The notes: generated by a model not told the origin, from the letters alone. A stretch of 64,000 nucleotides of DNA from Cordilura impudica (GCA_963682025.1 OY821520.1:240003414-240067413); one strand, 5' to 3'; counted from the stretch's first letter, positions 45,147 to 56,975 are shown. Numbers and translations are program-made.

Positions 45147-46144
45147 TAACGATATTTCTTACTTTCATATTTTGTAAAATTCAATTTATTTTTATTTTTA
45201 TTTTGTTTAATAAACTAGTCCTAATATACTAATGCCACTATATATCTAAACCCCTCAACTTATTTGTAAAACGTATTTAACTTTCGTAGTTATCTTCACA
45301 AAAATTATGTTAATTTAACAGTCTCTGTTAAGTATTTAACATTTTTGAAAAACGTAGTTATCTTTCGCCCTAACTTCACACCCTTAAACTACTAAGACTA
45401 TTACCAAATTTGATCTATAAAAAGTACTTGAATCGCTACTAGATTAAGAATATAAAACACAATACAAAACTTAGAATTTGTTAAAAGTTTGGATAAAAAA
45501 TAGAATTAACAAAGCCATTAAATTTAGATTAGTACAAAATTTGGGGGTATCAAAAACTTATAGTTATTCTAAATTACGAGTTTAAAAACTTCTACGTTTA
45601 GGTATTTAATTGAAATAACACTCTAAGTAGTAAATTTTAAGTAATTTAATTAAAATTTTATAGGAATTTTTTTTTAACTTTCATTTATTAGGCCATTAAA
45701 TATATAATCTTACAATAAATAAATAAACAGCAAAAATTTTAAGTAACTTATAAAAAACAGCTTTAAATTTTAAATGACTAAATTTTAAAATTAAATTAAA
45801 CCTTGAAAAGCATAAACTCCATTTTCAGACCTCAAAATGTAAACTTTTTAAATATGTAATTAGATTTCTTTAATATCTTCTACCGTTTAAAATTTCACAT
45901 TTAACTAAATAAACATCTTTTGTTTTTTAATTGCTATCTAAAAGCCACCATAAATTTGCAATACAAGACGCTGTGCTTTGTTTTCACTGGCCTCTATTTG
46001 CCAAACATTTCAAACAAAGTCGTAAGAAAAGATGTGGAAGGGAGGGCGAAAATAGTCACACAAAACTTATTTTTGTTTTAAAGAAAAGAAAAGCCAATAA
46101 ATTGCATGCACGAACAATTTCATTATACAAATTCATTATACAAT
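45147..46144. other. AT-rich sequence, nothing identified
   Basis: No repeat ends. An open frame at 45931-46227 runs into a CA microsatellite and does not look coding. Confidence 0.45.
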
Positions 46145-46214
46145 TTAAACATAAAAACCATCGCACACACACACACACATACACACACACACACACATAC
46201 ACAAACACACACAT
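46145..46214. repeat. (CA)n microsatellite
   Basis: CACACA runs interrupted by CATACA and CAAACA. Confidence 0.95.
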
Positions 46215-46446
46215 ATTTTGTGTATAGCCTAGAAGTATGGTATAATAGGGTTTACTTCCTGCTACTGCTGCTGTTGCTTGCTGGCTCTCAGCTATGTCAA
46301 CTTAGCGATTTTTTTCCATTTAACCTATTTAAAAACAAATCGCCAAAAATTCCGCTATAACAATAAAAATTCCGATGTTAGCACCAGTCCGATAGCTTTC
46401 TATAGAAAGACTCATTAAAGCAATTCTGGATATGTGGATAGTATTT

Positions 46447-46920
46447 TTATACCCTCCACTCCAGTGTGCAGAGGGTATATATAAGTTTGTCATTCCGTTT
46501 GTAATAATTAGAAAAAAAATCTGGACCCCATAAAATATATATATTTGTGATCCTTATAACAAGCGAAGTTGATATAGCGATGTCCGTCTGTCCGGTTGTG
46601 GAAATCACGATGACGGCTTCAATCGGCTAACTAGGGTGCTCGTTGGTATAAAAAATGATTCACCAACATCCTGAGAAGTTTGCTATTTAAAATCGTCCAA
46701 ATCGGTTAATCTAGTCCCGAAAATTGAGCGAAGAAGTAAAAAAAGTCCTGAGAAAATATGATTTGAATATGTGTTCTTGTGATAACGCCCTCAATAGGAT
46801 AGCTAGGGCGCTCGTTTTTAGTGAGAATGATTCACTAACATCACGAGAAGGCTTCTGTTTTTAAATCATAACAATAGGTTTCATAGGTGCCGAGAAATCA
46901 CTGAAAAGGTAAAAAAAAAT
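46447..46920 (+). mobile_element. Family-A-related HINE 5' part
   Basis: Begins TTTTTATACCCTCCACTCC...GCAGAGGGTATATATAAG, TTTGTCATTCCGTTTGTAAT, then GATATAGCGATGTCCGTCTG. It then continues into a different interior with two diverged tandem units (GCTAACTAGGGTGCTCGTTG near 46626, GATAGCTAGGGCGCTCGTTT near 46799; spacing about 173 bp). No 3' hairpin found. Confidence 0.75.
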
Positions 46921-47510
46921 ATGACGTTTACCTAAATTTTGTATTTTGTCATAGCTGTGCATTAGACCGTATCGAAAAAAAAAAGTTCTCCGTACACCAG
47001 CGAATATAAAGTATTGTTCCAAGGACATTTGAAAAAAATTTTTTTTTTATTTTTTTGCCGAACGTAGGGGTCGCCTTTTTATTTTTTTTTGCCTCAGGGA
47101 GGCCAATAATTTTGTCCTAAGGTCCATTGACCTCAAGTGTACCGTTCTAGTACCTACCCCCCAAATCTCATTTCCTACCACCCTAATATGACACCCTAAT
47201 GTTAGAAATTTATAGCTCGCGAAAAATCATAAAACTTTTGCTCAGAAAGTATTTCGATAATCACAGCACAACTATTTAAAAAATGCTTTTATAAATTCAT
47301 TGTTGCAGACCGTAGGGGTCACCTTTTCAAATTTGTCATAGCTTCAGTATTTACATTCAGATATCAAAGTATGATATATCGATGGGGTTGTCTGTGGAAG
47401 ACCAATTTTTTTTAATTCAAAAGTCTTTGACCTCAAGTAACCTTTACATCATACCTCAAATTATACAACAAGAAATAAGCAACAAAAAGCAAAGTAAAAT
47501 AATAGAAATT
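46921..47510. other. Unassigned sequence with a recurring CCGTAGGGGTC motif
   Basis: CGTAGGGGTCGCCTTTT (47065) and CGTAGGGGTCACCTTTT (47309) with nearby GACCTCAAGT in both. This could be a tandem pair of diverged units (about 245 bp) in the tail of the preceding HINE. No ORF. Confidence 0.45.
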
Positions 47511-47671
47511 TTAGTCGATCATATCTCGACGTGATTCCAGTTGGCAATATTTTTGACGGCTGTCGAGTTTAGATAAAATGTGGCCCATGCGTTGCTCGTC
47601 GGTGACCGCCATGGCAGATTTATGTACTACATGAAAAAAACGCTCGGTATTTTGAGAATGAGATGGATAAG
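47511..47671 (-). pseudogene. Last exon of an unidentified transposon-like gene
   Basis: On the minus strand, TTTATTTTCACAG (acceptor) is followed by about 53 codons: AYPSHSQNTERFFHVVHKSA, MAVTDEQRMGHILSKLDSRQ and ESRRDMID, then TAA. The HSQ..ER...V..SA.AV..EQR pattern resembles the C-terminus of a transposon-borne protein repeated in many arthropods (YPCHSQ.VER..K.VTEAS). It has no breaks in this stretch. The upstream exons were not found; the small foldback at 47703 follows directly. Confidence 0.5.
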
Positions 47672-47702
47672 CTGTGAAAATAAATAGGTTTAGCAAAGAA
47701 AA

Positions 47703-47803
47703 CTATCAAATGAAGATGTAATCGAATTACCAGGTAAACGCGAGAAAAATAAGATGTAATCGAATTACCAGGTAAACGCGAGAAAAATATCTTCATTTGA
47801 TAG
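47703..47803. repeat. 101-bp mini-foldback with two internal direct units
   Basis: Perfect 15-bp inverted ends CTATCAAATGAAGAT/ATCTTCATTTGATAG enclose two tandem copies of a 38-bp unit (starting GATGTAATCGAATTACC at 47715 and 47753). No target duplication resolved. Confidence 0.8.
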
Positions 47804-48081
47804 CTAATTCACAAATCAACACAAAAAACAAACTCATTTTTATTACAAACACATTAACAAATTAAATAAACACACACAGCAATGTATAATTTTATGTATG
47901 TGTTAGTAAAAACTTTAAATGCAATTTACTCAAAATAAAGGAAAAAAATTTAAAAATCTGTAAATCTGCAAAATGGCTAAAAAGAAATACCTTTCAAATA
48001 ATATACGTTTGGTCAAAATCGGGATAAAACGGTACAACAAAACATCGGTCACAAGAAATTGCCTAGACTATTAATATTATA

Positions 48082-48392
48082 GATGTGTATACCGAGGGCT
48101 TTTCGGGTAGGGAAATCCTTTTTCACATTTATTTATATTTTTAACAGCCGTCAGAGGGCGTTTTCGTGCATTTTTGACGAAATTATTGCACAAATCGACG
48201 CATATTTGACTTTCCCATATTTCAAAATAGACCAAAATACCCATGAGTACCCATACACGATCTATATCGATTTCATTCAATTTAAGTCAAAAAATTAGTT
48301 TTTTTTTATTTACTCTTTAAATGAACAAATATAAAAAACGAATATATGTGAAAAATGGATTTCCCGACCCAGAAAAACCCCGGTATACATAT
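48082..48392. mobile_element. ~310-bp MITE-like element with ~60-bp imperfect TIRs
   Basis: The left arm 48082-48143 (TGTATACCGAGGGC, GGGAAATCC, TTTTTCACAT) and right arm 48326-48392 are inverted complements with a few mismatches. No ORF of substance inside. Likely a non-autonomous DNA transposon; the superfamily is unknown. Confidence 0.7.
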
Positions 48393-48848
48393 TTTCAATA
48401 TTTTTTTTTTTTACATTTGAATGAGTATTATGGAAAATATCATGAAAATATTTTCATCGAAATTTTGGCGGGCTCGAAAATGATTTTAGAGGGCAAGAAA
48501 CAGAAATTTGGATGTGACAACAGAATTCGATGTAACTGATCTAACGGTTGGTAACAAATCTGTTATCTGTGTAACAAAGCAGAAGTTCAGAACTTGCATG
48601 AAAATAAGTCAAATTATTTATATGCAACAATGGTGTGTTGCCCAATTTATATTTTTATGAATTAATGGAAAAAATGAAACTGTAATTCAAAGTCGCTTAC
48701 ATAATGTATAGCCTACCTTTATTCGAACTTGTCATCAAGTGTATGTATTGTGCATACCTGCAAAAGAACAGAACAAAAATACTGATTTGTAAAATGTCAT
48801 AGAAAAAATCAAAATATTTGATGAGGTAACGAAAACTACTAAAACTAA
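48393..48848. other. AT-rich sequence, nothing identified
   Basis: No structure recognised. Confidence 0.4.
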
Positions 48849-48946
48849 AGCATTAGAGTGGGTCACAAAAAAGTGTTAGATGCACCCTCCCCCTCCTAAG
48901 CATTAGAGTGGGTCAAAAAAGTGTTAGATGCACCCTCCCCCGCTCC
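48849..48946. repeat. ~49-bp tandem duplication
   Basis: AAGCATTAGAGTGGGTCA and GTGTTAGATGCACCCTCCCC occur twice in tandem, nearly identical. GC-rich for this window. Confidence 0.85.
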
Positions 48947-49159
48947 CGCATCTAATGTTATGTTGGACATGTCCGCGTATTAGAGATGTACAATAAAAAT
49001 TTCTCATTTGTATGGGTCTTCCCTCAAGATGTTTAGATCACATTAAGATATTTTAATCTCCATTTGATTTAAGCGACGAGTTGTTTCATCATTTATTGAT
49101 ATTCGCATTTTTTTCGAAGTGAGAACTCTCTTCCAAATGTATGCTTAAGTTTTCCGGTT

Positions 49160-49790
49160 TTTGTTTGGTAAAACAAAACACGTAATTTTCAAGTGTAATT
49201 CATTGTATTTATTAATACAGAAGGCCATCGGCATTTTGCAGGTAATTTGTGAAAACTATGCCAGAAAAACTGCTTGTTTTTGCGTCAAACTATTAGTCGA
49301 GCCATTTTCCAACTATCTCGAAATTGTTGAAGTTCTTCTCTGTGAACATGTGCCCTATTGATGCAAAGAGGTGATAGTCAGACGGCGCCAGGTCTGGGGA
49401 GCACGGTGGTTGCGCAAAAATATTCCATCCAAGCGATTTCATGGTGACTGTTACTATGTAATTTTCCTGTGTGTGAGATGGTTTATTGTTGTGTAACAGC
49501 AGTAATGCGTAATTTAAATTAATCATTTGATACCGCTATCGTTGTGTATTAACAGTTTCCCCGGGCTTCAAGAGTGCATAGTGCACAATATCGTTCTGGT
49601 CTTAACAGACAGAGAGCATGGTATTCTTGCTTTGATGTTGAAGGACGGGCCCCGCCAGGTGAAAGCCACGATTTTTTCCACTTCGTGTTTTAAAAATAGA
49701 TCCATATTTCATCACCCGTCACAATTCGTGGCGTGTCAGCAGCATATCACAAGTGACTTTGCAATTTGTTTTTGATGTGTAAACATCTAT
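49160..49790 (-). pseudogene. Mariner transposase, C-terminal half, decayed
   Basis: Minus strand: KPGETVNTQR, MINLNYALLLLHNNKPSHTQ, LGWNIFAQPPCSPDLAPSDY, HLFASIGHM and NNFEIVGKWLD, a classic mariner core with SPDLAPSDYHLF around the third Asp. The second catalytic Asp (HDN in active mariners) reads HNN. Upstream stops and frame breaks are present. The family is mellifera/irritans-like by motif. An inverted repeat near 49830-49915 (CAATACAATCA...) might be one end, unproven. Confidence 0.85.
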
Positions 49791-50800
49791 ACGCGCAGGG
49801 GGGTAAATTTCTATTTCACAATACAATCACAAAAACAGCGTAACTTATATCGGTGTGAGCTGAAGGAGATAACGCTGTGTAACTTATGATTGTATTGGTG
49901 AAAAAATATTTTCAAGAAAAACTGTTCATGGGCAATTACCCAATGCATTCGAAATTGGAATTTTGGTAGGAGAGACAAACCTAAGTAACTCGTGTTTTTA
50001 ACACTTTTTTAATTTTCAAATTAGCTCCATAAACCAATATTTGATACCATTTTTTCTTTTTAAACATTTTCTTGAACACTACCTGACCAACTATTTGTCA
50101 AATAGTGTACACATTATTTATTTTACTAGCCGACTGCATTTTGTGGAATTTTTGATGTGTATTTTTATAAATACTTTATTCCTCAATAAACTATAATTAA
50201 GTTTTTATTCACAAACCACAACGATTTGTAGAATTCCACCAAAATATTTCTGTATTTTCTTAAGTTTTATTTGAGTTCTAAAGAAATCTTTTTTTCTGTT
50301 TTTATTACGTACGAATGACGATGTAATAATAGAATGCAAGTAAAGATAATGCAAAAGCAGTGTTAACTGACATGGTTGTCTTTGTTCGTACTTTTTTCAA
50401 TATAGTTAGTTGGCAACGCCTCAGACCATATAAACAATTATATGTTAACAACTTTCATTAATAAACATTTTTAGTAATTATTACTATTAAGCATTAAATT
50501 GATTCTTACTAAGCATTAAATTGATATAAATTTGGAATATTTTCCAATAACTAGGATATAATATAAATAAATTTTGTTAGTTGAAATTTTAATTAAATTT
50601 AATTAGTTAATAATAGCTTTAAGTTCCATTGTACATCATAAATCAATTTAACACATGACGACATCTTAATATAAAATGCAATATATAAGGAAAGCGTAAG
50701 GAAAAGCGTAGGAAAATCGTATCATAAAAAAATACACTCAAACCTGTTTTTGTGCGAGGGTTAGGGACCGCATTAAAAAAACTCATACAAAAAAATCGTA
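49791..50800. other. AT-rich sequence, mostly nothing identified
   Basis: Includes an imperfect hairpin at 49818-49912 (CACAATACAATCA...GATTGTATTGGTG with AACAGCGT/AACGCTGT). The rest is unique AT-rich DNA. Confidence 0.45.
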
Positions 50801-52086
50801 AAAAAATCATTTGAATTTCAGAAAGCATAAATAGAATTTCAGAAAACATCAATATAATTTAAGAAAACATCAATTGAATTTCAGAAAACATCAATAGAAT
50901 TTCAGAAATACAATTAATACAATTTCAGAAAACATCATTCGAGTTTCAGAAAACATCATTTGAATTTCAGAAAACGTAAATAGAATTTCAGAAAACATCA
51001 ATATAATTTCAGAAAACATCATTCGAGTTTCAGAAAACATCAATTGAATTTCAGAAAACATCAATAGAATTTCAGAAAACATCAATTGTATTTCAGAAAA
51101 CATCAATTGTATTTCAGAAAACATCATTTGAATTTCAGAAAACATAAATAGAACTTCAGAAAACATCAATAGAATTTCAGAAAACATCAATTGTATTTCA
51201 GAAAACATCAATTGAATTTCAGAAAACATAAAAAGAATTTCAGAAAACATCATTTGAATTTCAGAAAGCATCAATTGTATTTCAGAAACCATCAATATAA
51301 TTTCAGAAAACATCATTTGAATTTCAGAAAGCATCAATAGAATTTCAGAAAACATCAATTGTATTTCAGAAACCATCAATATAATTTCAGAAAACATCAT
51401 TTGAATTTCAGAAAACATAAATAGAATTTCAGAAAACATCAATATAATTTCAGAAAACATCATTTGAATTTCAGAAAGCATCAATAGAATTTCAGAAAAT
51501 ATCAATATAATTTCAGAAAACATCATTCGAGTTTCAGAAAACATCATTTGAATTTCAGAAAACATAAATAGAATTTCAGAAAACATCAATATAATTTCAG
51601 AAAACATCATTCGAGTTTCAGAAAACATCAATTGAATTTCAGAAAACATCAATATAATTTCAGAAAACATCAATATAATTTCAGAAAACATCATTCGAGT
51701 TTCAGAAAACATCATTTGAATTTCAGAAAACATAAATAGAATTTCAGAAAACATCATTCGAGTTTCAGAAAACTTCAATTGAATTTAAGAAAACATCAAT
51801 AGAATTTCAGAAAACATCAATTGTATTTCAGAAAACATCAATTGTATTTCAGAAAACATCAATTGAATTTCAGAAAACATAAATAGAATTTCAGAAAACA
51901 TCAATAGAATTTCAGAAAACATCAATTGAATTTCAGAAAACATAAAAAGAATTTCAGAAAACATCAATATAATTTCAGAAAACATTTGAGTTTCAGAAAA
52001 CATTATTTGAATTTCAGAAAACATAAATAGAATTTCAGAAAACATCATTCGAGTTTCAGAAAACTTCAATTGAATTTCAGAAAACA
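50801..52086. repeat. 21-bp minisatellite, about 60 units
   Basis: The unit is AACATCAATTGAATTTCAGAA with variants at the CAATTG/CATTCGAG/AATAG position. Period 21 keeps minus-strand frames open, reading (MFSEIQL)n over 295 and 101 residues, split only by changes near 51780. The same variants recur in blocks (for example TCATTCGAGTTTCAG spaced regularly), which indicates higher-order duplication. No sign that the frame is a gene. Confidence 0.95.
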
Positions 52087-52099
52087 GCATAATCGACTT

Positions 52100-52470
52100 A
52101 TTTTTTATGCACTGGAATATATGATGTTGATGTTTTCTTTAATTATTAGATGATTACACATCTCCCTTGTGATCGGACTCACATGATTTTTTTTACGTTC
52201 ATTCAAATCATGCGGGACCCATTTACCAAGTTTAGTGATCTTTCCCAGTGCTCGTCAACGTTTGCTGATTGTTTCTTGTGATACATGTAATCTTTCCTAA
52301 GTCTTTGCATTTTTATGGTCTTTCAGATTGTTTACGGCTTTCATATAGAAGTCACCACTTTTAAATTCTCGAAACCATTACTCACATGTTCTAATCGATG
52401 GAGCGTGTTCACGATATGTTTCTACCAGCAAACGATGACTTTCAACACTTGTGTTTGTAGTTTAAATGTA
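52100..52470 (-). pseudogene. Mariner transposase, N-terminal fragment
   Basis: Minus strand, one frame with four stops: VETYREHAPSIRTCE, WFREFKSGDFYMKA, VSQETISKR and LGKITKLGKWVPHDLNE. These are the two HTH segments and linker (KWVPHELN) of mariner transposases. The catalytic core is missing; the 21-bp minisatellite begins where it should continue. Confidence 0.85.
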
Positions 52471-52529
52471 AGTCGAACGAAATAACGTATGTTTCAAATT
52501 ATTCTGATGTGAACTTTTCGATACGTACT

Positions 52530-52800
52530 TGGATGGATGAAGAGCGCAGACTACATACACCTACTCGAGCAAAGCCTGGTGCCATTTTTAGAGGAAGTGG
52601 TGTTTTCGACAGGATAACAACAGCAATTTTGGAGTAGACGGAATTCTCACCAGACCTCAATCCCATAGTTAGCTCGTTTAATAACCACTCTAAAGGTAAA
52701 ATGGCAAAATATTTACCAAAACACAATTATCAATCTTGTTGGAAGTATGAAAAAACGAATTCGAGATGTTTACAATAAGAGAGGGAAGTGTAAATAATAA
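52530..52800 (+). pseudogene. Tc1-like transposase scrap
   Basis: Plus-strand pieces include TEFSPDLNPIV, which resembles the SPDLNPIEN motif around the third catalytic residue of Tc1 transposases, preceded by ERRLHTPTRAKPG and followed by KKRIRDVYNKR. Short and broken; low certainty. Confidence 0.45.
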
Positions 52801-53319
52801 TCATTTGTCCATAAATTTGTACATTTCTTTCATTTCGTCTAAAAACGATGATATCCATATAATTGTTAAACATTTATTATTATTTTTTGTTGCTGTATGT
52901 ATTCTTCGCAAGACTTACAGTCCGTCATTCTGGAGATGTAGTAAACTACTTATGACCTTATAATTCTGAAACGCATCTTATAAGTTTCTGATGTAAAAAG
53001 ATATGCGTGAAAAAATAAATTCAGGTGAATAAAATTTGTAGCATCAGTTGAAAACAATATGTCCTTAATATTTTCCATCAGACACTACTACTACGGGGAA
53101 AATTGTAATGAATTGTACCATTTTAATTAATAAAAAATATATATATGGGATCTCCGATTTTAATTTCGTTATTTTACAAATGGAATTACAAACTTTTTTT
53201 TAACGTAATAATAATTTAAAGTTCTGTTCTTTTAATTAGAAGGCTTTTGCCTCAAATATATTTTCCGAAAATTTGTTAGAAATGCAGTGAATATAATGAA
53301 TAATATTTGGCCAGAATAA
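52801..53319. other. AT-rich sequence, nothing identified
   Basis: No structure recognised. Confidence 0.45.
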
Positions 53320-54010
53320 TGCCTACGTGGTATATAGAGTAACAGATCTGCAAAAATTAGATTGTGTCCATTATTCCTTCAATAATAGACTAAGCCTTGC
53401 AGATATTGGGGTATAACAAGCTCTGAGTGGAATCGAGCGAATTGGTTTAATTCTAATGTTTGTTGGCGTAGACTTTCGATTTTAAATAACCCCTTAAAAA
53501 GCATTCCAATGTTGTTAAATCACACTCTCTAGGGAGTAAATTTTAATCAACGAAGCGAGAGTACAAGACCAGGAAATGTCTAATGAATCATATGATAGGC
53601 TGTATGGCGTGTGGCATAGTCTTGATGAAACCACATATCGTCCACATCAATACCATACAATTTTAGCAGAAAGAACTCTGTTATGATGTAGCGATGTCGA
53701 GCAGCAGCAACAGTCACTGCTTGATAAGTTGAATTTTCAAAGAAGCATAGTCCAATAATGCCTCAGCCAAAAATCCACACCAACAAGTTACACGTTGTGT
53801 ATGCATTTGTTTTGCATAAATTTTGACGATTAACAAAGCCATCAATGTGAAAATATGCGTCACCGCTTAGAATAACTTTATTCGAAAAATCAGCATCGAT
53901 TTTTTGATGTTCAGTAATCCATTCAACTAATTCTCTTTGCTGTGCATGGTGTGACGGCCGTTTATTTTGGTGAAGACTGTACTTAACAGCACATACAAGT
54001 CACATTAAAA
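53320..54010 (-). pseudogene. Mariner-superfamily transposase, catalytic half, decayed
   Basis: Same protein family as 7341-8426. Minus strand: RPSHHAQQRELVEWITEHQK, NKVILSDDAYFHIDGFVNRQ, IIGLCFFENSTYQAVTVAAA, LYGIDVDDMWFHQDYATRHT, then scattered C-terminal words (KGLFKIESLRQQT, RNNGHNLIF). Several stops and shifts. Its start corresponds to the point where the N-terminal half at 56.5 kb ends. Confidence 0.85.
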
Positions 54011-55084
54011 CGAAACGTTATTTATGTCTTTTGCCATGCAAAATTTTTGCATGAAAAAAAAATACCGTTTCGTCTGTATGTGATTAGTTTAAATGTTTGT
54101 TTTGTGTTTTCAGTACCCTTTAATAAAACACTTGATGTTGGTTTTTTTTGTTACCAACGGCCTGTTTTATTGTTGTATGTCCATTCACTCAATCATAAAC
54201 TTTGCAATCAATCTGGTCAAACCACTTTTTTGTTCTTGTTTGATTTCACGTACTCTCGTCGTCATACATGAGTGAGCGTGTTTTCAATGCTAGAGAGTAT
54301 TATGAATGAGTGTGAATGTTCTCAATGAATGGTTGCGAGTTTTTTGGGAAACTGGTTTTATCTTATAATGAATGGAATGAGTGAAGATAGGTTGAACGTT
54401 AAGAAAGTAATTTTGATTTAAGGAGTTGAAATGTAGTCATTGAAAGTAAAGGTTGAGGAAAAACCCTCGTAAGAATTAATAATAAAATGTAACTCTTTAG
54501 TGAAGTTTAAAATTAGTGTAGAAAGTTAAAATAAATTTATGATTAAAATTAAGATTAAAACCATTAAAGATTTAAGAAATTAAAAAAAAAAAAAAAACAT
54601 TAAAGTGAAAGTTTTCAGGAAAAAAAATATAAGATAAAAAAAAATTAGTTTAAGACTTGAGAAATTAAAATAAAAGACATAAAAAAATGTAAAAGTTAAG
54701 AAATAAAAACAAATAAAAATTAAAATAAACTTTAAGAAAAAAAAAACTTTAGATTTTATTGACATGTGAATAAATAAAATTTGGTGATAATTAATAATAT
54801 TGCTGTTTGTGCTAAAGAAAGCGTTCTGAGCAAATAAATTTTAAGTTAATTAAAAAAAAAAGACAATAAAGTTAAGAAAATAAAATAATATTTAAAAATA
54901 AATGAAAAATACAATAAACGTATAAGACAACTCCTGTTTGATAAGACAAAATTAGGGAATTAAATTAAAGTTCACCTCATAAACCAATCAAGCTTATACA
55001 ACAAAGTCGCATAAATAGTTCTTTGGTGTTTACTCCTATCTCCATATAAACATTTTGTATTGAAATCAGCAACAATATCATTAT
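54011..55084. other. AT-rich sequence between two transposase halves
   Basis: A-rich low-complexity DNA (54540-54900 especially). No element ends seen. Confidence 0.45.
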
Positions 55085-55402
55085 TAATGCAGCTATGGCC
55101 TACTTTTCCAATGGCATATGGCGAGACACAACCACGGCGTCTGGCGGCAGCAGCTTCATCTGTACCTCAACAACTACAACCATATGGCGGTAAATCCACA
55201 ATTTTATAAGTATAGTAGATGTTCCGGCACGGTCAACACGTTTTTACACTCCACTGTTTATCCCAATCTGTCGTCAAAAGTTTGCCGATGCTGATCCATT
55301 TAGAAGAATTTGCCATGATTTCAATGATCTATACAATTTAATTGATTTTTCTTTAAATGATGATATTATTAAACGCAATATTATATTATTTTTAAATACA
55401 TA
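55085..55402 (+). pseudogene. LINE C-terminal fragment (jockey/I-like)
   Basis: Plus strand: VDVPARSTRFYTPLFIPICR, FADADPFRRICHDFNDLYNL and IDFSLNDDIIKRNIILFL, then a stop near 55400. This is the tail style of jockey/I-type ORF2 proteins (short hydrophobic end after a LARICRxFN-like motif). An upstream stop near 55193. The element 3' UTR is followed by A-rich sequence near 55500. Confidence 0.6.
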
Positions 55403-55499
55403 ATCTCAAATTTTTGATTTAAGGATTTGTATATATTATATTTTTTTTTTCTCTGTATTATACTTAACAGTCTGTAAGGTTTTACCATAGACTTAATAA

Positions 55500-56130
55500 A
55501 TAAAAAAAAAAAAATAAAAAAAAATATCGTTCCTTATATACTTATGTAATTAAAAGAAACTAATTAAAATGTTTTCTTAAATCTAAATTAAAAAAAACAA
55601 TTTTCCTAAATGAAAATAAAATTGAGCTAAAATTAAAAATTATAATAAGAAATATAATTTAGCTAAAATTAAAATTTTGCTGTAAAGAAAATTATTCTAA
55701 ATTTAAAATCAATATTAAATTAAAATCCCCAAAATTTTTATATATTTAAAATTACTTGAAAATTTAAAATTAACATAAATTTAAATTATAGAAATTTAAG
55801 AGAATCTACAAAATGGTACCATATTAACAAAAAAAAAAAAACATTTTTGTTAAAGCTAAAATTATAACTAAATTTAATTAAAACAACAAAAAAAAATACA
55901 TTGAATGGAAAATTGCATTCAAACTTAAAATTTTTTTATAAAATTATATTAAACAAAATTTTCTAAAATTAAAATTTTTCTAAAATTAAAATTTTTCTAA
56001 AATTAAAATTTTTCTAAAATTAAAATTTTTCTAAAATTAAAAAATTTTCCTAAAAGTAAAATTTTGCTAGAATTAAAAAAAAAAATTGGCTAGAAATTAA
56101 ACTTTTGTGAAATATTACTTTGTTACCATA
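55500..56130. repeat. A/T low-complexity with 17-bp repeat
   Basis: A-rich; 55958-56040 has about five tandem units of CTAAAATTAAAATTTTT. Confidence 0.75.
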
Positions 56131-56224
56131 AAAAAATGTTGCTAACATAATTTTAAATTTTAAAATGAAGGGTAAATAAAAACTTTTTACATATCCCAAT
56201 GTAGGAAACCAAACCAAACCAATT

Positions 56225-56535
56225 TTTTTTTTATCATTAATGTGGGTTACCTCCAATTAAGATGGAGTCGAGGTAACATGGTAGGGAGGGCTTAAGGGGC
56301 ATAACATCCAGTCCCCAATCCCAAGGTAAGTATGACCATCCATCCATTTAGCGTCCGTTTTAATTGACAGTTTTTTTAAATCGCACGTGAACATCTGTAG
56401 TGCGGTTTCCCTGGGTCTTAACAAGATCCCACCCCTCCAGCGAGCTAGGCCCCCTGCCAGCACGTGCGACCCGTTAAGGCTCAGGGAAACAGGAAGCGGA
56501 AACTCCACCACCGCTGCATCATTACAATGGTCATT
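56225..56535. other. GC-rich island, unidentified
   Basis: About half G+C, unlike its surroundings. Contains GGGTTACCTCCAATTAAG, CCCACCCCTCCAGCGAGC and CAGCACGTGCGACCCG. An open minus-strand frame covers it but has no recognisable motif. Probably part of a LINE or other transposon, inserted at the joint between the two transposase halves. Confidence 0.45.
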
Positions 56536-56975
56536 AGACTTCAGTTGTTGTGTGAATCAAATTTACAAGCATAGAGACTGAGAGTTTCAATGAGAAAAAA
56601 CTGAAGAGTACTCCTTGGAATTTGCAATTCTTGGCCGAATTTTTGTTGCTGGGCTTTCACGAACACTCTGACACACTGCTTTGATATTGACATTTGAGCG
56701 GCTTGTTTTTGGCCACCAGTTTGGCTAACATCACTAAGTGATCTTAGATCCAGTTAGATCAATATTCTGACTATATTTTGTATGAAATTTTAGAACTGTA
56801 GCCACAAAACCCTTCAAAATTTTAAAAATATTGTTCAACAATGAGAACGCGTTGTTCTATCGAGTAATGCTCCATTTTTATTAACGCTAAACTCCTTGGG
56901 CAAATATACTTGTTATGGCCCATAGTACCAGAATCACGATGAACCTATGGAGCCAAATTAATTGAACAACCCTAA
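56536..56975 (-). pseudogene. Mariner-superfamily transposase, N-terminal half, decayed
   Basis: Minus strand starts at the terminal-like GGGTTGTTCAATTAATTTGG (near 56975), then MEHYSIEQRVLIVEQYF (HTH), KYSQNIDLTGS, GGQKQAAQMS-like and RIANSKEYSS-like remnants, and SLYACKF near 56565, where intact relatives read PYKIQLTQ. The catalytic half is at 53.3-54.0 kb. Confidence 0.75.

Noticed and set aside
45931..46227. 98-residue open frame
   Set aside because: Runs through a CA microsatellite (THTHTH) and has no recognisable motif or conserved start.
50891..52090. Coiled-coil-like protein of MFSEIQL heptads
   Set aside because: Explained by the 21-bp unit length; no start context, splice site or flanking gene supports it. 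Kept only as a finding to test.
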